Notes: generated from the sequence alone by a model not told the origin. DNA of 35,198 nucleotides from an uncultured Rhodobacterales bacterium (GCA_903873585.1 CAIQOV010000017.1:1-35198); one strand, 5' to 3'. Shown: positions 1 to 8,387, counted from the first letter of the stretch. Made by a program: numbers and translations.

Positions 1-2
1 AA

Positions 3-113
3 CTCCTCGCTGACATCCGAACATGGCCTGGCGGCATCATCCAGTTCCTGCGCGACGAAGAGTGTGACCCCGACCTCATCCAACGCATAATGGCCGACGA
101 GAAAAACCGTTAA
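3..113 (+). CDS. C-terminal end of an unidentified protein (partial)
   Basis: An open frame runs in from the left edge and ends at TAA 111-113, giving 36 residues. The fragment is acidic near its middle (DEECDPD) and ends in ADEKNR. Composition looks like ordinary protein, and the other two forward frames are less plausible (one stops after about 30 codons). I do not recognise the family. The start lies outside the window, so neither length nor function can be judged. Confidence 0.45.
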   Translation, partial: LLADIRTWPGGIIQFLRDEECDPDLIQRIMADEKNR

Positions 114-160
114 GTCCAGACGGCCCTCGGCGTAGGTTTACTGTGCCGCAGGCTTCAATT

Positions 161-182
161 CCCTTTGTTTCGCTCAAAAGGG
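161..182. terminator. Weak hairpin after the partial gene
   Basis: CCCTTT (161-166) and AAAGGG (177-182) form a 6-bp stem around a 10-nt loop, 47 nt after the stop of the partial gene. There is no U-tract, so a terminator role is only a possibility. The rest of 114-326 holds no gene that I can support. Confidence 0.2.
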
Positions 183-246
183 TAGCCAGTTGATCCTTTG
201 GTGGAACGATGGCACCGCAAGTCTATTCGCTCTGAACAAAAGAGAA

Positions 247-274
247 CAGCAACGTGCGGTTGTTTATGTTGCTG
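247..274. promoter_or_regulatory. Inverted repeat upstream of the ParA-like gene
   Basis: CAGCAAC (247-253) and GTTGCTG (268-274) are perfect 7-bp arms around 14 nt, about 50 nt before the ATPase start. An AT-rich stretch, TTATAGGATAAAAA, follows at 301-314 and could hold a -10 element. The repeat could be an operator for the ATPase gene. This is inference from position only. Confidence 0.25.
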
Positions 275-326
275 GTTCGACTTCAGTGCGTTAGAACAAT
301 TTATAGGATAAAAATCGGGGATCGTA

Positions 327-1106
327 ATGATTACACGCATATGCTGCGCACATGCTGGTGGGCAAGGGAAGACAACCGTCGCTCAGACGTTGTATGTGGC
401 CTCTAAGGCTATCGGTGCCGAGACGACCTTGGCGGCGGCTGATTTCATTGATGAATCTGGCCGTTCGAAACTGGGCCGCATGTATGGCGATAAGGTAACG
501 GAACTTGGAACCGGACCGAGCGTTTCTGCCGCTAAAGAGGCGAATGATCTTAGCGCCGGTGTACGTTATTGGGATTCATTGGGCCCGTTGTTGCTGAAAG
601 GCAATGTGACGCTTGATATCGGTGCCAATGTTGTTGACCAGATTTTGAACTGGGGCAAAATTCGACGTGCGCCGGATTTGTTGCGGTCGCGCAATGCCCC
701 TCCAATTGATGTATTTTTGGTTTGCAAAGCCGAACGTCGTGCCGTTGACGATATGTTTGACCTGGTGCGACGCTTTGGTTCTTCGGAAAGTTTGCCGGTT
801 CGGCGCGTTTATGTTGTTATGAATGAACAAGGTGGCACGTTTGAAGCGCTTGGAATGCGTGACACATTGATGAAAATAAAGATGGAAGCCGATTTGCGCT
901 TTATCCGTCTGCAGCGTTGCACGTCTGAACTTTGGCTGCCGATGGAGCAACGTTATGTTTCGTTGGAAACGGCGCTTGAAATGCCCGAAGACAAAATCAC
1001 CGAAACCTTGGATGTGGACCTTTGGAGCATCTATTCCGGTATGGATGATTTGCGCAGCTGGTTTGCTACAACACGCGAAGAACTTAAGCGCGCAGACGTG
1101 ATGTAA
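327..1106 (+). CDS. ParA/MinD-like P-loop ATPase, atypical Walker A
   Basis: This 259-residue protein begins with a beta strand followed by the P-loop GGQGKTT at residues 11-17, as in the ParA/MinD/SIMIBI ATPases used in plasmid partition, cell-division positioning and conjugation (StbB/TraL-like). The position of the signature lysine in the deviant Walker A (KGGxGKT) is alanine (Ala10), so it departs from true ParA. A strand ending in Asp97 (TLDIGAN) fits a Walker B-like or switch strand, and VVMNEQG (163-169) sits where these proteins often carry a nucleotide-base contact. ATG 327 has only a weak GGGGA ahead of it. Codons are AT-richer than in the later genes. A palindrome and an unknown 471-residue protein follow on the same strand. 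The fold is fairly secure; the role is not known. Confidence 0.7.
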   Translation: MITRICCAHAGGQGKTTVAQTLYVASKAIGAETTLAAADFIDESGRSKLGRMYGDKVTELGTGPSVSAAKEANDLSAGVRYWDSLGPLLLKGNVTLDIGANVVDQILNWGKIRRAPDLLRSRNAPPIDVFLVCKAERRAVDDMFDLVRRFGSSESLPVRRVYVVMNEQGGTFEALGMRDTLMKIKMEADLRFIRLQRCTSELWLPMEQRYVSLETALEMPEDKITETLDVDLWSIYSGMDDLRSWFATTREELKRADVM

Positions 1107-1141
1107 TAAAGGCTTTGTCATCGGCGTGACGGGGCTACCAC

Positions 1142-1171
1142 CGCTTGCGACACAAATTGGTGTCGCAAGCG
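1142..1171. repeat. Perfect 30-bp palindrome between the ATPase and the unknown gene
   Basis: CGCTTGCGACAC (1142-1153) and GTGTCGCAAGCG (1160-1171) are perfect 12-bp arms around AAATTG. It lies 35 nt after the ATPase stop and 81 nt before the next start. No T-run follows, so it is not a standard intrinsic terminator. It could be an RNA hairpin that tunes expression of the downstream gene, or a binding site for a DNA-binding partner of the ATPase. Confidence 0.6.
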
Positions 1172-1252
1172 AATGCTTAACATAAGTCAGCTTTGCGTCG
1201 GCAAAAGAGCGCATTTTACGGCCTTTGATGCGTTAAGGATCGGTGCTGCAAA

Positions 1253-2668
1253 GTGGAACTTCTGAGTGATATTGTAAGCCTAGGCCCTGATGGTATGTCT
1301 ATTTACCGTCGGCGCGTTGGTGCTTATTTTAGCTTGGTGCGGGTTGAACCTTGGCAGGATGAAGACGCACAGGCTTTTTTAGATCAGGTTTCTTTCGCGG
1401 TTCCAGAGGATCGGTGTTTCGACATTGTTTTGGACCACCGCTTTTGTCTGTTCAAAACCGCTGGTCACGCCCAGGATACTCAACCTTTGGCGGTTTTGCA
1501 GTCTGATGGTGTGTTGACTCTTGCCGGACGCGATGTGGCCTCGCTCGCTATTTTTACTTTGTCAGTTGCGATTGATACAATTTCTGAAGCCTTCCAGCGC
1601 TTTTCGCCGCTTCAGCAACGCGTAAAGCGTTTGGTTTTGCAGATGCCGTCCAAAGAGTGTCGTGCCTTCGTCTATCTTGATTGGGCTGTGTTGTTGGCGG
1701 ATCCGTCGCGGGTTGATCTTGCGGTCAAGGTGGGCACATCTATATTTTTGCCACGCTTGGCTTCGGATTTTGACATTAAAGAGAAAAAATTGCCATCGCT
1801 GGATATAGCCATAGCGCGGGCGCAAGATTCTAACGTTCCAATGACGAAGGGCATCGCAACATCGTCCGGTGCGGCAGTTGAGCCGTTGAAATCTAACGTA
1901 GATGTGCTTGCGGTTTTGGCCGATGTGACTCGGTCAACTCCGCTCAATGCGCCGACAGGGTTGCCTACGAACAGCGTCGAGCGTCGTAAGTTGACCATGA
2001 TCCTGCCGCTGTCAGATGATCTGCGTACCTCTTTCTTGGGGTTCGGATATTCTGTCGGCGCGGGGATTATGCATGGGCGGGCCTTGGAAATCGGGGCATT
2101 CCGCCGCAATTTACGCAGCAGTTATAGTCGTTTGATGGGCGGCACCGATGTCATTGACATAAAGGCGCAGCCGCCGGCTGCCGAGGTCATATTAGATCTT
2201 GAGAATAAGTTGAGCCAGTTGCTTGCCAACCGAGGGGATCTAAGCTGTTTTATCGGATCAGAAGTTGTGTCGGTAGAAGTGCTGGAGATATTCCGCAAAT
2301 TTGCGGCTGCGAATAACTTGGCGATCCATGCAGTTGTTTGCGCGGCCACGCCACCCTCTGCACCAATGATGGAGGTTATTCACAACGGTTTGGCCAGTTC
2401 TGATCTGCGCGTTCACACGATTTGTTTCTTGCCACCGGGAGAGCCTAGCGGGTTCGTGGATGCAGCGGGGTGGCAACGTGGTTATTTCGGTGTTCCGCCG
2501 GTTGAAGGGCAATCCATGGCACGCTGCATGGAATTCCGCTCTAATGTCGAGGATCCGGCTTTTATTGTGCCAGCCTCGGTTCCGCCCCGCGAAACGCACG
2601 CTCTAGAGCGGTTTGTGAACGCGTTTCGGCCTTTGCGTGAAGGCTTGATACAACAGCCTGCGGCCTAG
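1253..2668 (+). CDS. Unrecognised 471-residue protein
   Basis: I do not recognise this protein. The chosen start is GTG 1253, with AAGGAT 12 nt upstream; ATG 1295 is an alternative. There is no signal peptide and no clear membrane segment. The stretch around residues 315-400 alternates hydrophobic strands and helices (CFIGSEVVSVEVLEIF, then AIHAVVCAA, then RVHTICFLPPG), suggesting a Rossmann-like alpha/beta unit. The middle, near residues 190-245, is rich in Ser, Thr, Pro and Ala and looks like a linker. It is on the same strand as the ParA-like gene and shares its AT-rich codon style, so the two probably form a unit. No cysteine cluster, nuclease motif or second P-loop is visible. Confidence 0.75.
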   Translation: MELLSDIVSLGPDGMSIYRRRVGAYFSLVRVEPWQDEDAQAFLDQVSFAVPEDRCFDIVLDHRFCLFKTAGHAQDTQPLAVLQSDGVLTLAGRDVASLAIFTLSVAIDTISEAFQRFSPLQQRVKRLVLQMPSKECRAFVYLDWAVLLADPSRVDLAVKVGTSIFLPRLASDFDIKEKKLPSLDIAIARAQDSNVPMTKGIATSSGAAVEPLKSNVDVLAVLADVTRSTPLNAPTGLPTNSVERRKLTMILPLSDDLRTSFLGFGYSVGAGIMHGRALEIGAFRRNLRSSYSRLMGGTDVIDIKAQPPAAEVILDLENKLSQLLANRGDLSCFIGSEVVSVEVLEIFRKFAAANNLAIHAVVCAATPPSAPMMEVIHNGLASSDLRVHTICFLPPGEPSGFVDAAGWQRGYFGVPPVEGQSMARCMEFRSNVEDPAFIVPASVPPRETHALERFVNAFRPLREGLIQQPAA

Positions 2669-2808
2669 GTCGGTCTTTTTTGTTGAATTTCGCCGACTGC
2701 TTTGCGAAAAAGCGCGCAATTACGTTAGGTTAGCCTTTGCCCCCCGTTGCCTGTTGCAACGCACTGTGTCACATCGCCTGTTCTGCGAAATGATGGGCGA
2801 ATGACACT

Positions 2809-3018
2809 ATGTTTCTTTCTGATACCGACCGTTCGATGCTGCTTAAAGCGTTGCAAAGCAAATCTGCTGATATCGTGCAGGCCCGAATGGCCAATGCCTT
2901 GCTGCTGTTGTCAGACGGTTTGCCGGTAGAAGACGTGGCCGGTTTGTTGTTTTTAACCGAAGAGGTCGTCACGGATTGGCAGGCCATGTTTTCAAAACAC
3001 GCAGCTCAGGCGGCGTGA
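2809..3018 (+). CDS. Small helix-turn-helix-like protein
   Basis: This is a 69-residue protein. From about residue 20 to 62 (RMANALLLLSDGLPVEDVAG, then LLFLTEEVVTDWQAMF) it resembles the homeodomain-like helix-turn-helix at the N terminus of IS630-type transposases and related DNA-binding proteins: an Ala/Leu-rich helix, DGLPVEDVA as the second helix, and EEVVTDW as the recognition helix. The catalytic part of a transposase is absent. The gene ends 20 nt before the MYG1-type gene and could be cotranscribed with it. No strong ribosome-binding site is seen. It may be a small regulator or a transposase remnant. Confidence 0.55.
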   Translation: MFLSDTDRSMLLKALQSKSADIVQARMANALLLLSDGLPVEDVAGLLFLTEEVVTDWQAMFSKHAAQAA

Positions 3019-3038
3019 CCAATATTGGAGCGTTATTT

Positions 3039-3968
3039 ATGACCATTGAACACCTTGTCACCCATTCCGGCGGCTTTCACGCGGATGAGGTGTTTTCGTC
3101 CGTCATCCTGACGCGCCTTTACCCTTCGGCCAAACTGGTGCGCAGCCGTGCCCCGCAGTGGATTACGCCGGGGCCTGACCGTGTGATTTATGATGTGGGC
3201 GGGGCCTATGATGCAGAGGCGGGGATATTTGACCATCACCAGCGCGGCGCGCCCTTGCGGCCTGACGGCCAGCCGTACAGTTCGTTCGGTTTGATCTGGC
3301 ACCACTTTGGCCGCGCTTATCTGGAAGCCAGCAATGTTCCCGCCGAGGATGTCGAGGCGCTGCACGCCTCGTTCGATGCCAGCTTTGTTGTGCCGGTTGA
3401 TCTGGTGGACAACGGGGCCGTCAGCCTGTCAGAGGCGGGGCCTTTGGCGTCGATGACCCTGCCGGGCCTGATTGAAACGCTTAAACCCGTGTTCGACAGC
3501 ACCGATCCTGCGGCTGAAGAGGCGGGGTTTTATCTGGCCTTGTCTATCGCCCGTAGCTTTGTAGAGGCGCGGGTGGCCAATTCCGCCGCCAAGCGCCGGG
3601 CAGAGGCTGTGGTGCATCAGGCCATCGTCGCGGCGGGGGCTGATCGGATTTTGGAACTGCCAAGGGGTATGCCCTTTCGCCCTGCCATCGTGAAGGCGGG
3701 GGCGGATCATCTGCTGTTTGTCGTGCATCCACGCCAGCAAGATTGGTGCGTCACCGGCATTCGCCAAAGTGACGAGGGCTTCGCCCAACGCGCCGATCTG
3801 CCCGCCGCTTGGGCGGGGTTGATCGGCGAAGCGTTAGAACTTGCCTGCGGCGTGCAAGGCGCCAGCTTTTGCCACAACGCCCGCTTCATCGCCGCCGCCA
3901 CCACCCGCGAGGCTGCGCTTGCCATGGCGACGCTGGCCGTGGCCGAAGCGCTGGCTTTGCAGGCCTGA
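3039..3968 (+). CDS. MYG1-family (UPF0160) DHH-type phosphoesterase
   Basis: This 309-residue protein has the full set of MYG1 motifs: THSGGFHADEV near residues 8-18, DVGG at 52-55, FDHHQ at 64-68 (the DHH metal-binding motif), SSFGLIW at 81-87 and VDLVDNG at 120-126. Eukaryotic MYG1 is a 3'-5' RNA exonuclease with a DHH fold; bacterial members are poorly characterised, so metal-dependent phosphodiesterase activity is inferred from the family. ATG 3039 is chosen because the conserved N terminus begins there; an upstream in-frame ATG at 2976 would overlap the previous gene. High-GC codon style returns with this gene. It converges on the aminotransferase with one base between the stops. Confidence 0.9.
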   Translation: MTIEHLVTHSGGFHADEVFSSVILTRLYPSAKLVRSRAPQWITPGPDRVIYDVGGAYDAEAGIFDHHQRGAPLRPDGQPYSSFGLIWHHFGRAYLEASNVPAEDVEALHASFDASFVVPVDLVDNGAVSLSEAGPLASMTLPGLIETLKPVFDSTDPAAEEAGFYLALSIARSFVEARVANSAAKRRAEAVVHQAIVAAGADRILELPRGMPFRPAIVKAGADHLLFVVHPRQQDWCVTGIRQSDEGFAQRADLPAAWAGLIGEALELACGVQGASFCHNARFIAAATTREAALAMATLAVAEALALQA

Positions 3969-3969
3969 C

Positions 3970-5085
3970 CTACGCCGCCAAACACGCAGCCAACCGCGCC
4001 AAACCTTCGGCCAAGCGCACCTCTTCCCCGCCGCCCACACCCAAGCGGATGTGGTGGGGTTCATCATAGGCCGTGCCGGGCAATAAGAAGGTGCGGTAGG
4101 GCGCGGCCAGCAAACGGCGTGCGAAGGGTTCGGCCAACTCACCTTGCAACCGCGCCAGCCCGATCAATCCGGCTTGCGGTTTGACCCATGACAGGCGGGG
4201 TTGGCTGGCGATAAAGCTGTCGAGCGCGGCCAGATTGGCGCTGCCTTCGGCACGCGCTTGGGCAAGGGCAGGGCCTAGGCGATCAGGCCGCAGGGCGATT
4301 TCGGCGATATGCTCGCCCATGATATTCATGATCTCTGACGCATTTTCGCGCAGGATGACCCCGTCGCGGATCATCCCTTTGTCGCGGCAAATCATCCACC
4401 CCGTTCGCAGCCCTTGCAGCCCCAAGGCCTTAGAGACTGACCCCGTGGTAATCCCCCGCGCATAAAGCCCCGCGATGGAAGGCGCGCGGGGGCCTTGCCA
4501 TTCAAGGCCTGCATAAACCTCGTCCACGATCAACCAAGCGCCCACTCGGTCGGCTATGGCGGCGATCTGGCGCAACTCGGCTTCAGTCAAAAGCTGGCCG
4601 GTCGGGTTGTTGGGGTTGGATAGGAAAATGACCTTGGTGCGCGCGGTGACGGCTTTGGCCAGCGCGTCGATATCCAGCCGCCACCCATCCGCCTCATGCC
4701 GCTTCACGGTGGTCAGCTTTACCCCAATGGCCTTGGCCAGCACCGCCGCTTGCGGCCAGCCGGGGGTTTCGGTGACCATCTCGTCGCCAGCATCCAAAAG
4801 CTGGCGCAGGCATAGGTAGTTCGCTTCGGCAGCCCCTGCGGTGATCAGCACTTCGTCGGGGGTGCAAGTACCTTCCAAACCCGCTTGCGCGATCACGTGG
4901 GCGCGCAGGGCAGGCAGGCCCTGAAAGCTGACCCCGTTCCAATCGAGCGACAGGTTCGGGTCTAGATCGGCCATAAAGTCGCGCAGGCGGGGGGATTTGG
5001 ACAGCGAAAAGCCCAGCACACATTCGGGCACTTCCGCTGTGGTGCTGAGAAGGTAATCGAAAAGCTTGTGGATCTGCACCTTCAC
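3970..5085 (-). CDS. Class I/II PLP-dependent aminotransferase
   Basis: This 371-residue fold-type I aminotransferase shows SNPNNPTG at 156-163, the cofactor-stacking/Asp motif DEVY at 188-191, the Schiff-base lysine Lys219 in TGSVSKALG, and GLRTGW with Arg227. Such enzymes move an amino group between an amino acid and a 2-oxo acid. The substrate cannot be read from sequence. Its ATG overlaps the stop of the upstream short-chain dehydrogenase by 4 nt, so the two are translationally coupled. A dehydrogenase followed by an aminotransferase could convert a hydroxyl to an amine via a ketone; that is inference from gene order. Confidence 0.92.
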   Translation of the reverse strand: MKVQIHKLFDYLLSTTAEVPECVLGFSLSKSPRLRDFMADLDPNLSLDWNGVSFQGLPALRAHVIAQAGLEGTCTPDEVLITAGAAEANYLCLRQLLDAGDEMVTETPGWPQAAVLAKAIGVKLTTVKRHEADGWRLDIDALAKAVTARTKVIFLSNPNNPTGQLLTEAELRQIAAIADRVGAWLIVDEVYAGLEWQGPRAPSIAGLYARGITTGSVSKALGLQGLRTGWMICRDKGMIRDGVILRENASEIMNIMGEHIAEIALRPDRLGPALAQARAEGSANLAALDSFIASQPRLSWVKPQAGLIGLARLQGELAEPFARRLLAAPYRTFLLPGTAYDEPHHIRLGVGGGEEVRLAEGLARLAACLAA

Positions 5086-5810
5086 CTGACATCACGCCCT
5101 TGGTTCAGGATGATCACGTTGCCCGATGACACATCGCCTGCGGGCGAGATCAAGAACCCCACCCAAGCCGCAATCTGTTCAGGCTGCATCGCATGGCCGT
5201 GCGGCATGGCCGAAATGGCGCGGGCCAGCACCTCTTCGGTCAGCACATTGAACAAAGGCGTTTCGGTCATGGCGGGCGCGATTGAGTTGCACGCGATCAT
5301 GTCGCTTGCATAGCGGCGGGCCAAGTCTTTGGTCAGCGTATCCATCGCCGCCTTAGAGGCGCGGTAGTGCGGCGGGTCAAAGACGTCGAAGTTATAGGCC
5401 CCGTTGGACGAGATGTTGACGATCTTGCGCACCCCCTCCCGCCCCGCCATCGCCTTGACAGCCTGCTGGCAGCAATGAAAAGCCGACAAGAAGTTGACGG
5501 CCATCTGCCTGTCCAACTCATCCGCCGAAATGTCGGGGAAGTCTGACATAAAGCAGGTGCCCGCATTGTTGACCAAGGCATCCACTCCGCCAAACTTGCG
5601 GGTGATGCGGTCAAACAGGTCAAAAATCGCCTCGGCATCGGTCAGATCGCAAGCTTCGGGGGTGAAATCGGGCAGGTCGGCTGACATGCCCAGAAGGGCT
5701 GTGGTGTTGATATCAACGCCCACCACATGCAACCCGTCATCCAACAGGCGGTTCACAATCGCCCGCCCCATGCCCCCTGCGGCCCCTGTCACCACGGCAA
5801 TGCGTTTCAT
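5082..5810 (-). CDS. Short-chain dehydrogenase/reductase (SDR)
   Basis: This 242-residue classical SDR has the nucleotide motif TGAAGGMG at residues 8-15, Asp33 at the end of the second strand (favouring NAD(H) over NADP(H)), NNAG at 81-84, a catalytic Ser at 134-135 and the YRASK pair Tyr149/Lys153. It should oxidise an alcohol or reduce a ketone, with the substrate unknown. ATG 5810 is preferred over an upstream in-frame ATG at 5933 because AAGGAAA sits just ahead of it and the Rossmann strand MKRIAVVTG begins there. The gene follows the kinase after 68 nt and overlaps the aminotransferase by 4 nt. Confidence 0.92.
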   Translation of the reverse strand: MKRIAVVTGAAGGMGRAIVNRLLDDGLHVVGVDINTTALLGMSADLPDFTPEACDLTDAEAIFDLFDRITRKFGGVDALVNNAGTCFMSDFPDISADELDRQMAVNFLSAFHCCQQAVKAMAGREGVRKIVNISSNGAYNFDVFDPPHYRASKAAMDTLTKDLARRYASDMIACNSIAPAMTETPLFNVLTEEVLARAISAMPHGHAMQPEQIAAWVGFLISPAGDVSSGNVIILNQGRDVR

Positions 5811-5878
5811 CTGCGTTTCCTTATTTTGGGGCCAAGTTACTGGGGGACGCGGTGAATGGGAACAGGTCCATTTTCGCT

Positions 5879-7318
5879 TTATCCCGCCAGAGCGGCATTG
5901 ATGCTGCGGGTTTGGGTGATCAGGTCGCGCCACAGGCCAAAGCGGCGGTCGGCCATTTGGGCCTTGGCTGGGTTGGGGGTGAAGGTACGCTCAACCCGCA
6001 CCAAGCGTTCTGCCGCCGTGGCAAGATCGGGCAAGGCCCCGCTGCCCACGCCTGCCATCACCGCAGCCCCCATAGCGCCGGGGTCTTTGCCTGCCACTCG
6101 TTCAAGGGGCACATTCAGCGCATCGGCCCTGATCTGGCACCACCTATCAGACGCTGCGCCCCCGCCCCCTAAGCGCACTGTATCAGGCTGCACCGCGCCA
6201 GAGCGTTCCAGCGACTCTAGCGCCAAGCGGGCCGAAAAGGCCACGCCTTCCATCACAGCTGCCGTAAGCTCGGCAGGCCCTGAGGCCCCCGTGAGACCTG
6301 CGAAAGTGCCCCGCAGGGCGGCATCCCAAAACGGTGCGCGTTCGCCCTGTAGATGCGGCAGGAACAGCGGCGTGCTGGCGGTAATCTCTGCCTCCCCTTG
6401 GGCCAAATCCCCCGCGCTTTGCCCCAAAAGCCGCGCCAACCAGTCAAGCGAGGCCCCCCCCGCCTGCGTTGGCCCTGCGTGCAGCGTGATACCGGCCCAA
6501 GGTGGAAAGGTCACAACCCCCGCTTCCGCCGTGACTGTGGCAGAAATCAGCCCCGTCACCTCTGACGTGCCCGACAGCAGCATGGCCTGCCCTTGCCGCA
6601 CCACGCCCAAGCCCAACAGGCTGGCCCAAGCGTCCATCATGCCCAGCACAACGGGCGTGCCCGCAAAGGGCATTCCCGCTTGCACCACCCCCGCCACCGA
6701 CAGAGGGTCCGCCAAGGCGGGTAAGCGCGAAGAAGCGCCCTGCATCAGGCTGGTCAGCGCTGTGGCATAGGTTAGGTCTGTTCCCACCAAGCCCACCGAC
6801 GACATCGGGTCTGTCAAAATCTGCCCCGTCAACCGCGCCAAAAGGTAATCGCGGGGCAACAGCACATGGGCAGTTTGCGCCCAGATCACAGGATGCGTCT
6901 GCGCCATCCAATTCATCCGCGCCAAAGCATGGCTGGCATCCACCGGAATGGGAGCGCCAAGGGCTGCGATCTTTTCAGCCAGCGTCAGGCGGGCATCCAT
7001 CTCGGCCCCCGCCACGGCAGCGCGCCCGTCTTGCCAAACGATGGCGGGGTGCAGCACGTTCAGGGCGGCATCGACAAACACATGGGTGTTGACCTGCGAG
7101 GTGATGCACAAAGCGCGCACCTTGCCCAAACCTTCAAACCCGCGCAGCGCATCCATCACCAAGCGCCACCAATCTTGCGGGTCTTGTTCGGCCAAACCAG
7201 CGCCGGGGCGTTGGGTGGGGTAGGGGGCCGCGGTCTCGGCCAAGCGCTGCCCGTCAACCGTCAGCAGCACCGCTTTCAGCGAGGTGGTGCCCAAGTCTAC
7301 CCCAATCACACATTCCAT
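5879..7318 (-). CDS. FGGY-family carbohydrate kinase (xylulokinase-like)
   Basis: This 479-residue sugar kinase carries the first phosphate motif DLGTTSLK at residues 8-15, VWQDGR at 94-99, catalytic Asp229 in GMMDAWASLLG, and the C-terminal GGGGAASDRWCQIRAD near 384-399. FGGY kinases phosphorylate pentoses, ketoses or polyols with ATP in the cytoplasm. It looks closest to the xylulokinase branch, but the sugar is not determined. ATG 7318 is chosen because GGGGGA lies 8 nt upstream and the conserved first strand starts there; an in-frame ATG at 7378 would add 20 unlikely residues. It diverges from the sugar-binding protein gene, so its substrate is probably what that importer brings in. Confidence 0.9.
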   Translation of the reverse strand: MECVIGVDLGTTSLKAVLLTVDGQRLAETAAPYPTQRPGAGLAEQDPQDWWRLVMDALRGFEGLGKVRALCITSQVNTHVFVDAALNVLHPAIVWQDGRAAVAGAEMDARLTLAEKIAALGAPIPVDASHALARMNWMAQTHPVIWAQTAHVLLPRDYLLARLTGQILTDPMSSVGLVGTDLTYATALTSLMQGASSRLPALADPLSVAGVVQAGMPFAGTPVVLGMMDAWASLLGLGVVRQGQAMLLSGTSEVTGLISATVTAEAGVVTFPPWAGITLHAGPTQAGGASLDWLARLLGQSAGDLAQGEAEITASTPLFLPHLQGERAPFWDAALRGTFAGLTGASGPAELTAAVMEGVAFSARLALESLERSGAVQPDTVRLGGGGAASDRWCQIRADALNVPLERVAGKDPGAMGAAVMAGVGSGALPDLATAAERLVRVERTFTPNPAKAQMADRRFGLWRDLITQTRSINAALAG

Positions 7319-7436
7319 CGCTTGAATCCCCCGCTGCGCCCCGTCAAACCACTGGACGAGAGCACACTCGCCTGACAATCTGCCCTTCGCAAGAGCGCCG
7401 CTGCATCAAGGGCGGCTATGTAGGGGAGAGAATACC

Positions 7437-8378
7437 ATGACCTATTCCATCACACGGCGCGGACTTGGCCGCGCTTTGGTTCTGGCCGCAGGCTTTGCCG
7501 CCTTGGGCGCTGGGGCCGCTTTGGCTGCGGGCGAAAAGATTGCGGTGATCACGCCCTATCTGTCGCAGCCTGGAACGCAGTTTTATGTCGAAGCGTTTGA
7601 GGCCCGCGCCAAAGAACTGGGCTGGGAGGTCAACGTGATTGACACCCAAGGCGATGTGGCTGCTGTCATCTCGCGCATCGAGGATGTGGTGGCGCAGGGC
7701 GTCAATGGCATCGTCATCAACGTCGACCCCTCGCAGATCGGGGCGGGGCTGGATGCGGCTGCAGCGGCCAATATTCCGGTTGTGGGCATGGATGCCGGCG
7801 CTGATGCGCGCATCAAGGCCAACGTCACCTCGAACGGATACGAGATGGCTGCCGAAACCTCGGTCTATATCGCCAACCGCATTGGCGGCGCGGGCGGGGT
7901 TGTGATGTTCACCTTTGACGCTTTCCCCCCCGTGCAGGTGCGCGGTGTGATCGCGGATGCGGTGTTCAAGAACTTCCCCGACATCAAAGTGCTTGACCGG
8001 ATCACCCCTGATGTTTCGGATGGCGGCATCGCTGACAGCCGCGCCAAGATGGAAGCCCTTTTGGCCGCCAACCCCGAGCCGGGCAGCATCAAAGCCGTTT
8101 GGGCCGCTTGGGACCAACCCGCTTTGGGCGCGCTGCAAGCGATTGAGGCTGCAGGCCGCCAGAACGAAGGCATCGTCATCACCGGCATCGACGCCAACCC
8201 CCAAGCGCGCGATGCGATTGCGGCGGGCGGCAACTTTGAAGCCTCGGTGGCGCAAGACTTCAAGGGCATCGGGGCAACCGCTGCTGACACTATGGCCCGT
8301 GTGCTGGGGGGTGAGGTGCTGAAAGCCAACGTGATCTATGTGCCGACCCAGTTGGTGACATCGGTCAACGCCAAGTAA
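7437..8378 (+). CDS. Sugar ABC transporter periplasmic binding protein (RbsB-like)
   Basis: This 313-residue type 1 periplasmic binding protein has an export signal: positive MTYSITRRGLGR, then a hydrophobic Ala/Leu/Gly segment ending in AALA at residue 30. The twin arginines at 7-8 make Tat export possible, but Sec is equally likely. The mature part has the ribose/xylose-binding pattern: KIAVITPY strand, GIVINVDPSQI, VVGMDAGAD and the late VITGIDANPQA. It should capture a monosaccharide or polyol for the following ATPase and permease. GGGGAGAG 7 nt before the ATG is a good ribosome-binding site. A strong hairpin follows the stop codon. Confidence 0.93.
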   Translation: MTYSITRRGLGRALVLAAGFAALGAGAALAAGEKIAVITPYLSQPGTQFYVEAFEARAKELGWEVNVIDTQGDVAAVISRIEDVVAQGVNGIVINVDPSQIGAGLDAAAAANIPVVGMDAGADARIKANVTSNGYEMAAETSVYIANRIGGAGGVVMFTFDAFPPVQVRGVIADAVFKNFPDIKVLDRITPDVSDGGIADSRAKMEALLAANPEPGSIKAVWAAWDQPALGALQAIEAAGRQNEGIVITGIDANPQARDAIAAGGNFEASVAQDFKGIGATAADTMARVLGGEVLKANVIYVPTQLVTSVNAK

Positions 8379-8387
8379 CGCAGATCC

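Noticed and set aside
155-340. 61-codon open frame on the minus strand before the ParA-like gene
   Set aside because: It has no ribosome-binding site and no family resemblance, and it runs into the start of a better-supported gene.
576-1214. 212-codon minus-strand frame over the ParA-like gene
   Set aside because: It is antisense to a gene with a clear P-loop, and its composition is unnatural.
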